Positions 38,901 to 47,880 of a stretch of DNA of 64,000 nucleotides are shown here, one piece after another (position 1 is the first letter of the stretch; every line of letters begins with the position of its first letter). A model generated the notes under the pieces. It did no database searches. It was not told where the DNA came from and saw nothing but the letters and a program-made list of their open reading frames with translations. Source of the stretch: Aequorivita aurantiaca (lineage in GTDB: Bacteria > Bacteroidota > Bacteroidia > Flavobacteriales > Flavobacteriaceae). The translations under genes and the position numbers were made by a program. The stretch is from NCBI RefSeq assembly GCF_030410135.1, contig NZ_JAUGQQ010000010.1, positions 1 to 64,000 of the forward strand, in the 5' to 3' direction.

Positions 38901-38937
38901 ATAGAAAAAGCGAAAAGACAAGAAATTTCTTAATCAT
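35920..38937 (-). CDS. Large exported tetratricopeptide-repeat protein
   Basis: 1005 aa with a signal peptide (KKFLVFSLFLFLSFSSFSQ) and roughly twenty TPR-like units along the whole length (e.g. AVAQNAYYHLAESYLKLDKK, DDALYELGNTYVAQNRNDEA). TPR arrays are protein-binding scaffolds. Being exported and placed directly before a barrel protein, it may form a periplasmic or outer-membrane assembly with it; this is inference. It begins at ATG 38937 with a weak -7-like TATCTTTA box upstream (38958-38965). Confidence 0.85.
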   Translation of the reverse strand: MIKKFLVFSLFLFLSFSSFSQQTAAFTNDLADFNQALELYNNEQFLAAQSIFDKIKNNTNDETVKSDCAYYIANTAVRLNQQNADQLMEEFVEEYPTSIKRNSAFIDVANYYFENGKYSHAQKWYDKVDAGSLSRSEQERFNFNNGYVQFKAKRFDEAKSYFNKVSNSQEYGSQAKYYLGFIAYEGDDYEEANEMFEEVKGEERYSEDLSYYQADMNFKLGNFEKAIAMGKEQFDKSSPQEKSQLSKIIGESFFNLGQYAEAIPYLKEYKGMRGKWNNTDYYQLGYAYYKQGDYESAIGEFNKIIDGKNAVAQNAYYHLAESYLKLDKKQEALNAFKNASEMDFSAEIQEDAYLNYAKLSYEIGNSYKSTPQVLLSFIEKYPENPNNDELKKLLIDSYITSKNYKEALNLLENNKNFADKAAYQKVAFYRGIELYNEADYNEAIAFFVKSLKYPEDANFAARATYWIAESEYQLSNFEKSLAGYNKFQQMAGAQQTGEFKNLKYNLAYNHFKLKNYSEAISNFKSYVGSASAETVRKKDALLRLGDSYFVTSQYWPAMENYNAAIELGGDNDYADFQKAISYGFVDRSEKKIEELITFIKKYPKSVYRDDALYELGNTYVAQNRNDEAISAYDQLVRDIPNSSFVPKALLKKALIYENTGKSNDALAIFKRVAKDFPSTPEALQAVASAKIIYIDQGNVDEYARWVKTLDYVQVGDTELDDAAYLAAEQPYLENNQSQAKSRFEDYLQQFPNGQHALNAHFYLGQIYFADGKNEAAIPHFEYVVNRERSEFTEQALARVSELYLSKKDYQNALKYLTRLETEADFPQNIVFAQTNSMKASYELKQYAEAVNYAEKVLQNSKIDNSIKSDAQLIIARSAMKTNNEAKAKSAYAEVQKIATGKLAAEALYYDAYFKNKEGNFEGSNASIQKLAKDYSAYKLFGAKGLVLMAKNFYALNDAYQATYILESVTKNFTDYPEVVEEAKAELAVIKNAEAKTNSSVETSGN

Positions 38938-39167
38938 TATTTACAGTTTTTGTGGCGTAAAGATATTTAACTTTAAAAGTAGCTTTCGGCGATACTGTAA
39001 ATATTTAAGGTTTAATTAACGATTGATTTTTTGGTGAATTTTCTTTGCATTATAACGCTTCAAAAGTGGAATAAGTATGTAGTTCCACAACAGAATTTAA
39101 CAGGGTTTGAAACGTTCATGAAAAATACCGTAATTTTAAAAATTCCAAATTTCTAAATTAATTCGCT
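38938..39167. other. Divergent spacer between TPR gene and 39168 gene
   Basis: 230 bases. Only a TATCTTTA near-match for the minus gene (38958-38965) is seen; no clear plus-strand promoter and no RNA gene. Confidence 0.4.
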
Positions 39168-39626
39168 ATGAATAGATTACTGATTTTCTCCCTTATATTG
39201 TTTTCAATTTCTGCCACCGCCCAGCGCAGCCCTTTTAAAAATCTTTCAGAAAAGGACGGTAAAATTGGCATTGGAACTTCCAATCCCGACGAACTTTTGA
39301 CCGTAAAGGGGAAAATTCACACCCAGGAGGTTTTGGTAGATTTGGATGGAGCAGTTGCCCCGGATTATGTTTTTGAAAAATATTTTAATGGCTTTTCTGA
39401 AAGGATGCCGGATTATACACTGATTTCCTTGGAGGAATTGGAAGCATTTTTGAAGGAAAATAATCATTTGCCCAATGTCCCTTCCGCCGAAACAATGCAA
39501 AATGAAGGCATTTCATTGAAAGAAATGAATTTGATTTTGCTTCAGAAAATTGAGGAACTTACGTTGTACACACTTCAGCAGCAAAAGGAAATTGATAAAT
39601 TGAAAAAAGAAATTTACAAAGATTAA
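39168..39626 (+). CDS. Small secreted protein, tail-fibre-like C-terminus
   Basis: 152 aa with a signal peptide (MNRLLIFSLILFSISATAQ), then GKIGIGTSNPDELLTVKGKI, then PDYVFEKYF...YTLISLEELEAFLKENNHLPNVPSAE and a C-terminal coiled coil (LQKIEELTLYTLQQQKEIDK). The same sequence block ends many large Bacteroidetes proteins with tail-fibre or S74-chaperone-like ends; here it stands alone as a mini version. Role unknown, probably at the cell surface. Confidence 0.8.
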   Translation: MNRLLIFSLILFSISATAQRSPFKNLSEKDGKIGIGTSNPDELLTVKGKIHTQEVLVDLDGAVAPDYVFEKYFNGFSERMPDYTLISLEELEAFLKENNHLPNVPSAETMQNEGISLKEMNLILLQKIEELTLYTLQQQKEIDKLKKEIYKD

Positions 39627-39675
39627 ATATGTGGCCGTAATCAGTTGCAGTTTGCAGTAATTCAAATTACTTTTG

Positions 39676-39726
39676 AAATCGAAATCGAAATCGAAAACGA
39701 AATCCAAAATCGTAAATCTTAAATCC
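39676..39726. repeat. CGAAAT word repeat before ftsE
   Basis: gaaatcgaaatcgaaatcg and further drifted copies (gaaaacgaaatccaaaatcg), about seven units of a 6-base word directly before the ftsE ATG. Confidence 0.55.
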
Positions 39727-39728
39727 CT

Positions 39729-40412
39729 ATGTCCGATACCGTATTATTTTTAAAAGACGCCTCCATTTTTCAGGGTGAAAATTTGGTTCTATCCGATGTT
39801 TCGGTTTCCGTGGAAAAAGGAGAATTTGTGTATTTAATTGGAAAAACGGGTACCGGAAAAAGTAGTTTTATGAAGACACTTTACGGCGATCTTCCGCTGC
39901 AAAAAGGCGAAGGGGAAATAGTGGGATACGATTTGGCAACATTGAAGGAAAATGACATTCCATTTTTACGAAGAAAATTGGGAGTGGTTTTTCAGGATTT
40001 TAAACTTTTGAACGACCGTACAGTTCACGACAATCTCAACTTTGTACTTACCGCAACCGGCTGGAAGGACAAACCTGCCATTGAGAGCAAGATAAATGAG
40101 GTATTGGCAAAGGTTGGTATGAAAACAAAATCTTTTAAATATCCGTACCAACTTTCTGGCGGCGAACAGCAACGGGTAGCCATTGCCCGCGCACTTCTAA
40201 ATGACCCCGAACTTATTTTGGCCGACGAGCCTACCGGAAACCTCGACCCTCAAACGAGTGTGGAAGTAATGGAAGTTTTGCGGGAAATAAACAAAAATGG
40301 CAACACTATTTTAATGGCTACCCACGATTACGCGCTTCTTTTGAAATATCCATCAAAAACATTGAAGTGTGATGAAAACCAGATTTTTGAAGTGGTTCAA
40401 AAAACGGTTTAG
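39729..40412 (+). CDS. ftsE: Cell division ATP-binding protein FtsE
   Basis: 227-aa ABC ATPase: Walker [10 protein letters not shown] (about residue 37), Q-loop VVFQDFKLL, signature LSGGEQQR, Walker B LILADEP, switch His in MATHDYAL. The sequence fits FtsE, which with FtsX couples septum wall hydrolysis to division. No ftsX is adjacent, as is common in Bacteroidetes. A related lipoprotein-type ATPase (LolD) is the main alternative. Confidence 0.88.
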   Translation: MSDTVLFLKDASIFQGENLVLSDVSVSVEKGEFVYLIGKTGTGKSSFMKTLYGDLPLQKGEGEIVGYDLATLKENDIPFLRRKLGVVFQDFKLLNDRTVHDNLNFVLTATGWKDKPAIESKINEVLAKVGMKTKSFKYPYQLSGGEQQRVAIARALLNDPELILADEPTGNLDPQTSVEVMEVLREINKNGNTILMATHDYALLLKYPSKTLKCDENQIFEVVQKTV

Positions 40413-40447
40413 CGCTATTAAACTATAAAAACAAATATTTGGAATAT

Positions 40448-42046
40448 ATGCAAAATGGGATTCTAAATAAAATTTCTCCTTTCCAACTTCTCTTTTTTGC
40501 ACTCTGTGTTTTTTACATCATTTTTTATATGCCGTATGGTTTTGAAGGAACCGATACGGGTTATATTTTCGGGTCTTCGTGGAATATCTATAATGGACAA
40601 TTTCCGCATCGCGATTTCATTTATACGCGTCCCGCCGTTCCTGCTTATTTCCATACCATTTTCCTTTTTATTTCTGAAACCTATGGCTATTTGCTTGACA
40701 GGGCGTTTTTTTATATACAGGTTTTCATATATAGTTTTCTAGGAGCAAAAATGTTGGTTGAAAATTTTTCGATAACCTCGAAAGATTTCACCTACTTCAT
40801 CGCAATTTTGGGAGCGTTAGTTTCGATACACAATTATCCCCCGATGGGTTGGAATACCATAGACGGCGTATTTTTTTGTGTGCTTGGCATTTATTTTATC
40901 GCAAGAAAGGAAACCACAAATTGGCAATGGTTCTTAGGTTGCTTCTTTTTGGTAATGGGAGTTTTTTCAAAGCAAAGTTTCTATTTTACGCCAATTTTCC
41001 TGGGAGGATATTTGTTGCTTTTAAAACAATATAAAAAACTAATCTACTTTTCAGGATTCGCCCTTTTTTGGGTATTCGTATATTTTGTTTTAAAATTTGC
41101 AACGGGCAGTTTTTTTCCATTTTTTGAACAAACTTTTCAACGCACCGGCAGTGGGGCATTGGTTAGCGTGGGTATAAAAACATATTATTTGGCATTAAAA
41201 TTTAATATTATTTATAGTCTTGCGGGGGTTTTTCTTTTTTGGGTTTGCTATAAATTTCTTCCAAAGAAGATAACATACCTTCTTTTAAATGTTGCCATCG
41301 CAACAATTTTCGTATTACAGTTTTACTACTTTGGCGAATGGCACACCATAAAATATATTATGCAATTATTGTTTATTGCAACGGCTGGTTTTTGCGTGCT
41401 GAAGGCGTTTCGTGACAAGCGATATTTTTTGCTCCTTTTACTTTTAGGGGTAAGCTGGAGCGCTTCAATAAGCAATGGCTACCAAACGCCAATCCATTTT
41501 TCCTTGCCTATTTTTTTCAGTCTGTACCTATTGGTTTTTTCGAAAGGAAAATTTATTAAACCTGAACTAAAAATGCCAATTATTTATGCCTTCATTCTTT
41601 CGGTTTTCTTGGGAACATTTTATTATGGTTATCAAGTCCTTTATCGCGATTCGGACAGAAGCGAATTAAAATTTGATATGGGCAGCGTATTCCCACAATT
41701 GAAGGGCATAAAAAGTGATAAAGATACTTACGGAAAATACCATGAATTGAAACAACTTGCGCCTGAATATCCAAATTTCACTGTGCTTCCCTCAATCACC
41801 CTTGCGCATTATCTGACAACAACCGTTAATCCATTAGGCACCGATTGGCCACTGGATGTTGAAATTAACAATGAAGGAGAAAAATTGATTTCAGAATTGG
41901 AAGGTTCAAAAACTATTGTATTTCTTGAAAATTCAGAATTTACGGAAGAGCAATTGGAAGGTTATATTATGGATGATATCATAAAAAATTCGTGGACACT
42001 CATTGAAAAGACCGACTATTTTGATATTTACTCCCCTCCACAGTAA
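40448..42046 (+). CDS. Polytopic membrane protein, GT-C glycosyltransferase-like
   Basis: 532 aa from the ATG at 40448 (the TTG at 40439 is less likely). About ten membrane helices in residues 1-400 and a C-terminal soluble part. The first periplasmic loop carries FEGTDTGYIFG and HRDFIYTRPAVPAY, the place where GT-C enzymes carry their acidic metal-binding motif. I infer a lipid-linked sugar transferase for surface glycan or protein glycosylation. No exact family name recognised. Confidence 0.65.
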   Translation: MQNGILNKISPFQLLFFALCVFYIIFYMPYGFEGTDTGYIFGSSWNIYNGQFPHRDFIYTRPAVPAYFHTIFLFISETYGYLLDRAFFYIQVFIYSFLGAKMLVENFSITSKDFTYFIAILGALVSIHNYPPMGWNTIDGVFFCVLGIYFIARKETTNWQWFLGCFFLVMGVFSKQSFYFTPIFLGGYLLLLKQYKKLIYFSGFALFWVFVYFVLKFATGSFFPFFEQTFQRTGSGALVSVGIKTYYLALKFNIIYSLAGVFLFWVCYKFLPKKITYLLLNVAIATIFVLQFYYFGEWHTIKYIMQLLFIATAGFCVLKAFRDKRYFLLLLLLGVSWSASISNGYQTPIHFSLPIFFSLYLLVFSKGKFIKPELKMPIIYAFILSVFLGTFYYGYQVLYRDSDRSELKFDMGSVFPQLKGIKSDKDTYGKYHELKQLAPEYPNFTVLPSITLAHYLTTTVNPLGTDWPLDVEINNEGEKLISELEGSKTIVFLENSEFTEEQLEGYIMDDIIKNSWTLIEKTDYFDIYSPPQ

Positions 42047-42053
42047 TTGAAAA

Positions 42054-43673
42054 TCATTTGTTTTTTCGGGTACGCAAATTACACTCGTTTTCTAAATCCG
42101 GGTTAATCCGTAATTTAATTTTTCCATTTTGGTTTGGTTTTAAAACCGTATTTGTACCTATCCGTATCCGGTTTTTTGACTCAATGTCCAGGTTCGCATT
42201 TTCCTGAAAAACTTGATTGCGAACCACTATTTCTTTTGAAACCCCTACAGCCGTAAAATCCCATCTATTAAAATTTTGATTTTCAATATAGGCAGTTTCA
42301 TTTTCGTTTTTAAGATCGTGCAATAATTTTATGGCCTTTCCGGTCTGTAATAATCCGGCACCATAAAGCCCCGCAAACTTTTTGTTACCGGGAACATCAT
42401 CAATATTTAACGCCGTAATCTTCAATATTGGTTCTACCTCTTCGGCAGTTAAGCAAGGATATAAGGAAAACATTAGCCCAATGGTTCCAGATACCAATGG
42501 CGTTGCGCCCGATGTGGTTTCAAACTGGTGGTGTGCAACTTCACCTTTATTTATAAATTCTTGAAACATTATAAGCTCGCTGGTAGGAGCTAAAATATCT
42601 ACCTCAGTATTAAGTATAGCAGTTGAAACCTCATAAACAAATGGAGTTTGCAAAGTATCGTTCTTTGGAAAACCCATGGTCCTTCCCACTGAACCGCGCA
42701 AATTGCTTGTATAATATGTTCCATCTTCCAATTGCAAAATATTGTCCAAAGGTTTTTCATGCCGATACATTCCCGATGAAACCGAAATAACGTGGCGATA
42801 GGAAGCTGGATAGGAATATACTTTTCCCTTAGTTTTGCTAAAATCGCGATTCCCAGCCGCAGCAACAACTATAACACCTTCGTTGAACAAACTATCCATC
42901 ACCTTTTGGCCGTTTTCAATATATCTTGTAGAAACCCAGCTACAGTTTATTACCCGGGCACCCGCCTTGGCAAGACCCACGACTTCTGAATAATTATAGA
43001 ATTGCCCATAACTTGTCCCATAAATAGAGCAGTCAAAACAAACACCCGTAAAACCGACACCGTTGTCGCCTTGTGCGGCGGCATTTGCAGCAATGTTAAC
43101 ACCGTGACCGCCGGCATAATGGGATCTATTGAATAGAGTGGTTTTTCCCTGAAAATCAATATCATTGGGATTTACCTGCCCATCGGAAATACCTATTGGT
43201 ACATCGCGCGACCCTGTTGTATAATACCAAGCCTCCGGCAAACCTAGCACATCAAGATAATCGAGGTTGGCCTGCATGCCAATATTCTCGCCAATGGTAC
43301 TGGTTAACCCATAATCGTTGGGTTCATAAATTTTTTTATCCTCCCCTAAAATAGGCTCTCCTGAAATAAATATATTTGGCGTATCCTTTAATAGCTTGGT
43401 GTGCAAATTTGCATTATTCGCAACCACAAAATAGGTCCGGTTTAAATCCCTAATTTTTGCTTTTCGTAGCGTTTTTTTAAAGGTTTTAATCTTTTCCTTC
43501 GCCAAGGTTTCCTTTAGAATTTTGTCTTCGCCCACATATTTCAGCAAATCGCCCTCTACTTTAAAATTTAAAGTAGCTGTATCTTTTGTGCGTAAATAGA
43601 ACCAATATTCATCCTGTGCAAATCCACATAAAGTGCTCAATATAAAAACTATAAAAAATAGATGGCGCATCAT
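42054..43673 (-). CDS. Exported S8 (subtilisin-like) serine protease
   Basis: 539 aa with a signal peptide (LFFIVFILSTLCGFAQ). Catalytic triad visible: Asp in PIGISDGQVNPNDIDF (about residue 160), His in HYAGGHGVNIAANAAA (about 188), Ser in TSGATPLVSGTIGLMF (about 390). Oxyanion-hole Asn in VVVAAAGNRDF. The C-terminal 80 residues are a beta-rich domain without a T9SS signature, so the export route is likely Sec with retention in the envelope. It ends 7 bases from the convergent GT-C-like gene. Confidence 0.92.
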   Translation of the reverse strand: MMRHLFFIVFILSTLCGFAQDEYWFYLRTKDTATLNFKVEGDLLKYVGEDKILKETLAKEKIKTFKKTLRKAKIRDLNRTYFVVANNANLHTKLLKDTPNIFISGEPILGEDKKIYEPNDYGLTSTIGENIGMQANLDYLDVLGLPEAWYYTTGSRDVPIGISDGQVNPNDIDFQGKTTLFNRSHYAGGHGVNIAANAAAQGDNGVGFTGVCFDCSIYGTSYGQFYNYSEVVGLAKAGARVINCSWVSTRYIENGQKVMDSLFNEGVIVVAAAGNRDFSKTKGKVYSYPASYRHVISVSSGMYRHEKPLDNILQLEDGTYYTSNLRGSVGRTMGFPKNDTLQTPFVYEVSTAILNTEVDILAPTSELIMFQEFINKGEVAHHQFETTSGATPLVSGTIGLMFSLYPCLTAEEVEPILKITALNIDDVPGNKKFAGLYGAGLLQTGKAIKLLHDLKNENETAYIENQNFNRWDFTAVGVSKEIVVRNQVFQENANLDIESKNRIRIGTNTVLKPNQNGKIKLRINPDLENECNLRTRKNK

Positions 43674-43791
43674 TAAATTTTTATTAATATATGAATTTTG
43701 AATATATCTTCAGCACTTTACAACTCACATATATGTATCAAAATAATTATCCATTTATGAACGGACAAAAAGAATACTGTATTTTAGCCGG

Positions 43792-44520
43792 ATGTACCAA
43801 ATGCTGAAAAAAATAGCAATTTCCATAATTCCAAAAACAATCCTTTTTAAAAATGAGGTGCTTATCCGTTCCATATTCGCATTTCATTTGCACGGAAAAA
43901 ACCATCAATGCACCGTCTGCGGCAATGGCCTGAAAAAATTTATCGAAATTCCCGATGGTGATTTGCTTTGCCCCTTCTGCGGAAGCCGATCGCGAACCCG
44001 CCGGCTTTATTCCTTTCTAAATGAAAACAAATTAATCCATGGAAATGTGCTACATTTTTCGCCTTCTCGAAGTGTTTATAGATTGCTGAATAAAAAACAG
44101 GAAATCACCTATTTCAGTACCGATTATGAAGATGAATTTCTTGCAGATTATAAATATGATATCACAAAAATTCCCTTGGAAAATGATTATTTCAACCTAA
44201 TAATCTGCTATCATATTTTGGAACATATAGAAGATGACAAAAGCGCAATGGGAGAACTGCACCGCGTATTAAAACCCTCCGGCACCTGTATTATTCAAAC
44301 GCCATTTAAAGAAGGAAATATTTACGAAGATTTTTCAATAACCACCGCCAAAGAGCGTTTGGAAGCATTTGGACAGGAAGATCACGTTCGCATTTATTCG
44401 GTGGAAGGTTTGCAGCGAAGATTGAAGGTAAATGGTTTTCAAACCGTGGAAATCAAAACTTTTCCGGCAAATGAACGTTTTGGGTTTATGGAAGAAACCG
44501 TATTGATTGCCGAAAAATGA
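43792..44520 (+). CDS. Zinc-ribbon SAM-dependent methyltransferase
   Basis: 242 aa. An N-terminal CxxC pair (CTVCGNG) and a second (CPFCGSRSR) form a zinc ribbon (residues 40-70). The class I methyltransferase part follows, with YDITKIPLENDYFNLIICYH (motif around residue 120-140) and HILEHIEDDKSAMGELHRVL. It opens a three-gene run and overlaps the next gene by 4 bases. The methylated substrate is unknown, perhaps a sugar. Confidence 0.85.
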   Translation: MYQMLKKIAISIIPKTILFKNEVLIRSIFAFHLHGKNHQCTVCGNGLKKFIEIPDGDLLCPFCGSRSRTRRLYSFLNENKLIHGNVLHFSPSRSVYRLLNKKQEITYFSTDYEDEFLADYKYDITKIPLENDYFNLIICYHILEHIEDDKSAMGELHRVLKPSGTCIIQTPFKEGNIYEDFSITTAKERLEAFGQEDHVRIYSVEGLQRRLKVNGFQTVEIKTFPANERFGFMEETVLIAEK

Positions 44521-45413
44521 TTTCAATCCTCATCCCTACATACAATTTCAATGTTTTGCCATTGGTAGAAAATCTGCAAAAACAATGCGAAAGCGAGAAT
44601 ATCGTTTATGAAATTTTGGTGTTGGATGACGCCTCCAGCGATGCAAAAACGGTGAATGAAAATTCTAAAATCAATTTAGTGAAAAACTGCAATTATCAGA
44701 TTTTGGAAGAAAATATTGGCAGAAGCAAAATCCGAAATCTTTTGGCAGAAAGCGCAAATTATAACTGGTTGCTTTTTTTGGACGCGGACACTTTTCCTTC
44801 GACTTCAGCATTTATCAAAAATTATTTAGATACATTTTCCAACGAAATCTCCGTAATTTTCGGAGGTATTACTTATCCTAAAAATAACTCTGAAAACTTA
44901 AGTTTAAGACACACATATGGCTCGGTGCGCGAAAGTTTGCCACTTGGCGCACGAATAAAAAATCCGTACCGAAGTTTTATAACGATGGGTTTTGCAATTA
45001 GAAAAGAGGTCTTTCACAACATAAAATTCAATGAAAATCTAGCGGGTTATGGCTACGAAGATGCCGTTTTTGGATATGAGCTTCAACAAAATAAAATTCC
45101 CTTGCTTCATATCGACAATCCCGTGGTCCACTTAAATTTAGAAACCAACCACGTTTTTATAAAGAAGTCGGAATTGGCACTTCAAAATTTATTGGATTTT
45201 CATCACTCGAAGGTTGTTGATGGGGAATCGGTAAAAATCTTAAAAACTTATTTGAAACTAAAAGAATGGAACCTATTGTTTTTGGTTCGGGGATTTTTCA
45301 ATGTTTGTAGAAAACCCATATTGAAAAATCTCCAATCATCAAAACCTTCGCTTTTCCTTTTTGATTTGTACCGCTTGGGGTATCTTAGTTCACTAAAATC
45401 AAAAGATGCCTAA
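44517..45413 (+). CDS. Family 2 glycosyltransferase
   Basis: 298 aa, GT-A fold: MISILIPTYNFNVLPLVENL at the N-terminus, EILVLDDASSD near residue 35, and a DAD metal site in WLLFLDADTFP near 90. C-terminal acceptor region HIDNPVVHLNLETNHV. ATG overlaps the methyltransferase stop, so translation is coupled. Confidence 0.9.
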   Translation: MISILIPTYNFNVLPLVENLQKQCESENIVYEILVLDDASSDAKTVNENSKINLVKNCNYQILEENIGRSKIRNLLAESANYNWLLFLDADTFPSTSAFIKNYLDTFSNEISVIFGGITYPKNNSENLSLRHTYGSVRESLPLGARIKNPYRSFITMGFAIRKEVFHNIKFNENLAGYGYEDAVFGYELQQNKIPLLHIDNPVVHLNLETNHVFIKKSELALQNLLDFHHSKVVDGESVKILKTYLKLKEWNLLFLVRGFFNVCRKPILKNLQSSKPSLFLFDLYRLGYLSSLKSKDA

Positions 45414-46335
45414 ATTTTCAGTAGTCATTTCGGTCTTTAATAAAGAGAAATATATTGCCGATACGTTGAAGAGTGTCTTGGCGCAGACTTTTACTGATTT
45501 TGAAGTTGTGATTTTGAATGACGGTTCCACCGACCATAGCGAGGCAGAAATTTTAAAATTCAACGATCCGCGAATTCGATATTTTTCCAACGAAAACAAG
45601 GGCGCATCTGCCGCCAGGAACTTTACGATCCAGCAAGCGAAAGCCGAATATATCGCTTTAATGGATGCCGATGATTATTGGTATCCTTTCTATTTGGTAG
45701 AGCAGGACAGGCTGATAAAGGAATTTCCCCAGGAATCTGTTTTTGCCACCGCCACAGAAATTAGGCGGAATGGAAAGATTTTTAAAAACAGTTATTCAAT
45801 TCCAACCATTGCTAAAGATGCCGTTGTTGTAGATTATTTTGAAGCGAGTCAACTGGATTCCGTACTGCTGAGCATTTCCACCGTTATAAAAAAAGATGTT
45901 TTTGAGAATGTGGGCTGGTATAATCCAAAAATAAAAAGTGGCGAAGACACTGATCTTTACGTGCGAATTGGCTTAAAATATAAAGTAGTTTTCAGCCCCA
46001 AAGTATGCGCCACCTATTTGGTTCGGAAAAATAGTTTGTTCCAGAATGTAAAAAATTTGGAAGAAAAAGCAAGTTTTGAAGCTTATGAAACTTTTGAAAA
46101 AGACAATCCCGCACTGAAAAAATTTTTGGATCTAAACAGATATTCTCTCTGTATTTTGGCCAAAATGGAAGGAAACAAAGAAGCTTTTCAGAAAAATTTC
46201 AAGAAGATAACACTGGAAAATTTGAGTAAAAAACAACAGTTTCTGCTTCGCCAGAACAAAACCATTTTGAAGTATCTTTCAAAAACCAAGAACAATTTGG
46301 AAAAGCTCGGGCTACGTTTAGGAACTTTTAAATAG
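45406..46335 (+). CDS. Family 2 glycosyltransferase
   Basis: 309 aa, GT-A fold: FSVVISVFNKEKYIADTLKS, FEVVILNDGSTDHS and the metal site ALMDADDYWYP near residue 88; KSGEDTDLYVRIGL gives the usual ED motif. It overlaps the preceding gene by 8 bases and the convergent ketoisomerase gene by 18 bases at their 3' ends. Confidence 0.92.
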   Translation: MPKFSVVISVFNKEKYIADTLKSVLAQTFTDFEVVILNDGSTDHSEAEILKFNDPRIRYFSNENKGASAARNFTIQQAKAEYIALMDADDYWYPFYLVEQDRLIKEFPQESVFATATEIRRNGKIFKNSYSIPTIAKDAVVVDYFEASQLDSVLLSISTVIKKDVFENVGWYNPKIKSGEDTDLYVRIGLKYKVVFSPKVCATYLVRKNSLFQNVKNLEEKASFEAYETFEKDNPALKKFLDLNRYSLCILAKMEGNKEAFQKNFKKITLENLSKKQQFLLRQNKTILKYLSKTKNNLEKLGLRLGTFK

Positions 46336-46737
46336 CATAAATTCCTCGTATTCGCGGATGTAATCATCTTCGTTGTATTCCTCGCTGACCAACGACAGAC
46401 AAACGGCTCCGGAAGAAAAATCTTCCAATTCCCGCCAAACGCCGTTCGGAATCAGTAAACCCTTATCGGGTTTGTTTAAGGTAATGGTCCTTCGCGATTT
46501 GCCGTTATCCAAAACCACATCAAAACTGCCGCTAAGTGCAATCAAAAACTGTTGTAATTCCTTATGGGCGTGGCCTCCGCGGGTGGACGAACTGGGAACA
46601 TCGTATAGATAATATACTCGTTTTATCGTGAAGGGTAAAAAATCCCTTTCAACCACCGAAAGGTTTCCGCGACCGTCCGGATCACTGATTTTCGGGATGT
46701 CCTTTAATTCTATTTTATCCAAATCAACGTAGTGCAT
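46318..46737 (-). CDS. Sugar 3,4-ketoisomerase, FdtA/WxcM cupin
   Basis: 139 aa from the ATG at 46737 (MHYVDLDKIELKDIPKISDP), the start that fits the family; a longer frame to 46791 overlaps the upstream glycosyltransferase by 68 bases. Cupin residues: VPSSSTRGGHAHKELQQFLI and the DNGKSRRTITLNKP strand. FdtA-type enzymes convert dTDP-4-keto-6-deoxyglucose to the 3-keto sugar, the precursor for 3-amino sugars. The matching aminotransferase is at 51426-52526. Confidence 0.88.
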   Translation of the reverse strand: MHYVDLDKIELKDIPKISDPDGRGNLSVVERDFLPFTIKRVYYLYDVPSSSTRGGHAHKELQQFLIALSGSFDVVLDNGKSRRTITLNKPDKGLLIPNGVWRELEDFSSGAVCLSLVSEEYNEDDYIREYEEFMLFKSS

Positions 46738-47833
46738 GCTGTAAAGTTTGGTTCCATTTTTCAGAAATGGTTTGCATTGAAAATTTTTCAACGGAAGGTT
46801 TTGTATTGGCTTTTAATTTTTGATAAAATCCATCGGCAAAGCAGATGTTTTGTAAAGCTTCCGAAAATAAAGGTAAACTTCTTTCGGCAATGAGCAAACC
46901 GTTTTTTTGATGCTGCACAATTTCCGAAGGACCCGAAGGTATATCTAAAGAAACCACGGGCGTTCCCAAGGAAAGTGATTCAACCAACACCATCGGGAAA
47001 CCTTCATATTTGCTAGTTAGCGTTACACAATGTGCATTTTTAATAATCTCGAAAGGACTGTTGGTGAAGGGTAGAAAAATAATTTGCCGAGCGCATCCTT
47101 TTGTTATTGCCAATTTCTGAAGCATTTCTTTATCCTTTCCATCGCCCAAAATAACGAGATGATAATCCCTTTCCCAGACTTTTGATCGTGAAAAAGCTTC
47201 CATCAAAAATTTGAAATCCTTTATGGAATCGTCCAATCGGCCATAGGAAAGTATATATTTTTTATTTTGAAGTACTTCCGGAAGCCCAATGCCCTCCCCT
47301 TCCCACGCCGGATTAAAAGCATTATGGATAGTCAGGGTATTGGCAATACCTTCCTTTTTCAAAATTTCATTTTCAATGTATTCCGAGACCGCGACGTTCA
47401 ATATATTTTTGTTACAGATTTTAGAAAATAACGCGGGATTCTCCGTAAGATATTCCGTTTTTTTGGAACTGTGCACCACATAAATTTTGTTCAATTCCCT
47501 ATAAATAAACTTCGAATAGAATAATTCCCGCTCTAATTTATTTTTTGGTCGATGGTCGATTATAACATCAAAATTTACCTTTTTCAAATAATTTCGAAAC
47601 TTTCGAAAACGAAGCAGGCGTTTAACCACTGAATCGTTATCGGATTTCAATTTTCCCAAATTCAGCATTTTGCCACTGAACGGGTAATCCACTTCATCAT
47701 TCAAAATCACCAAATGCACATCGTGGCCTTTCCCTTCCAACATTTGCGACAGCATTGCGCAGGACCGCTCCAATCCTCCCTTTGCGAGTGAAATTGAAAC
47801 CAGGCACACTTTAAATTTCTTTTCAGCGGCCAT
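46724..47833 (-). CDS. Family 4 glycosyltransferase
   Basis: 369 aa, GT-B fold. N-terminal Gly-rich turn (LAKGGLERSCAMLSQML), C-terminal Rossmann half with ILSYGRLDDSIKDFKFLMEA, and the E-x7-E motif in SKYEGFPMVLVESLSLGTPV. It is transcribed away from the GT gene at 47881 from a shared 47-base spacer. Confidence 0.92.
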   Translation of the reverse strand: MAAEKKFKVCLVSISLAKGGLERSCAMLSQMLEGKGHDVHLVILNDEVDYPFSGKMLNLGKLKSDNDSVVKRLLRFRKFRNYLKKVNFDVIIDHRPKNKLERELFYSKFIYRELNKIYVVHSSKKTEYLTENPALFSKICNKNILNVAVSEYIENEILKKEGIANTLTIHNAFNPAWEGEGIGLPEVLQNKKYILSYGRLDDSIKDFKFLMEAFSRSKVWERDYHLVILGDGKDKEMLQKLAITKGCARQIIFLPFTNSPFEIIKNAHCVTLTSKYEGFPMVLVESLSLGTPVVSLDIPSGPSEIVQHQKNGLLIAERSLPLFSEALQNICFADGFYQKLKANTKPSVEKFSMQTISEKWNQTLQHALR

Positions 47834-47847
47834 CGTTATTTATTATG

Positions 47848-47874
47848 TATTTTTGGTTGCACAAGGCAAATATA
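47848..47874. promoter_or_regulatory. Two facing -7 boxes for divergent glycosyltransferase genes
   Basis: Plus strand TATTTTTG at 47848-47855 and minus strand TATATTTG at 47867-47874. Both predicted starts fall near 47861, so the two polymerases would compete. No clear -33 elements on either side. Confidence 0.45.
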
Positions 47875-47880
47875 AGTTTT

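Noticed and set aside
47845-47880. 12-residue N-terminal extension of the plus-strand glycosyltransferase
   Set aside because: It would begin before the predicted transcription start; MRILLVGEY is the usual family start.
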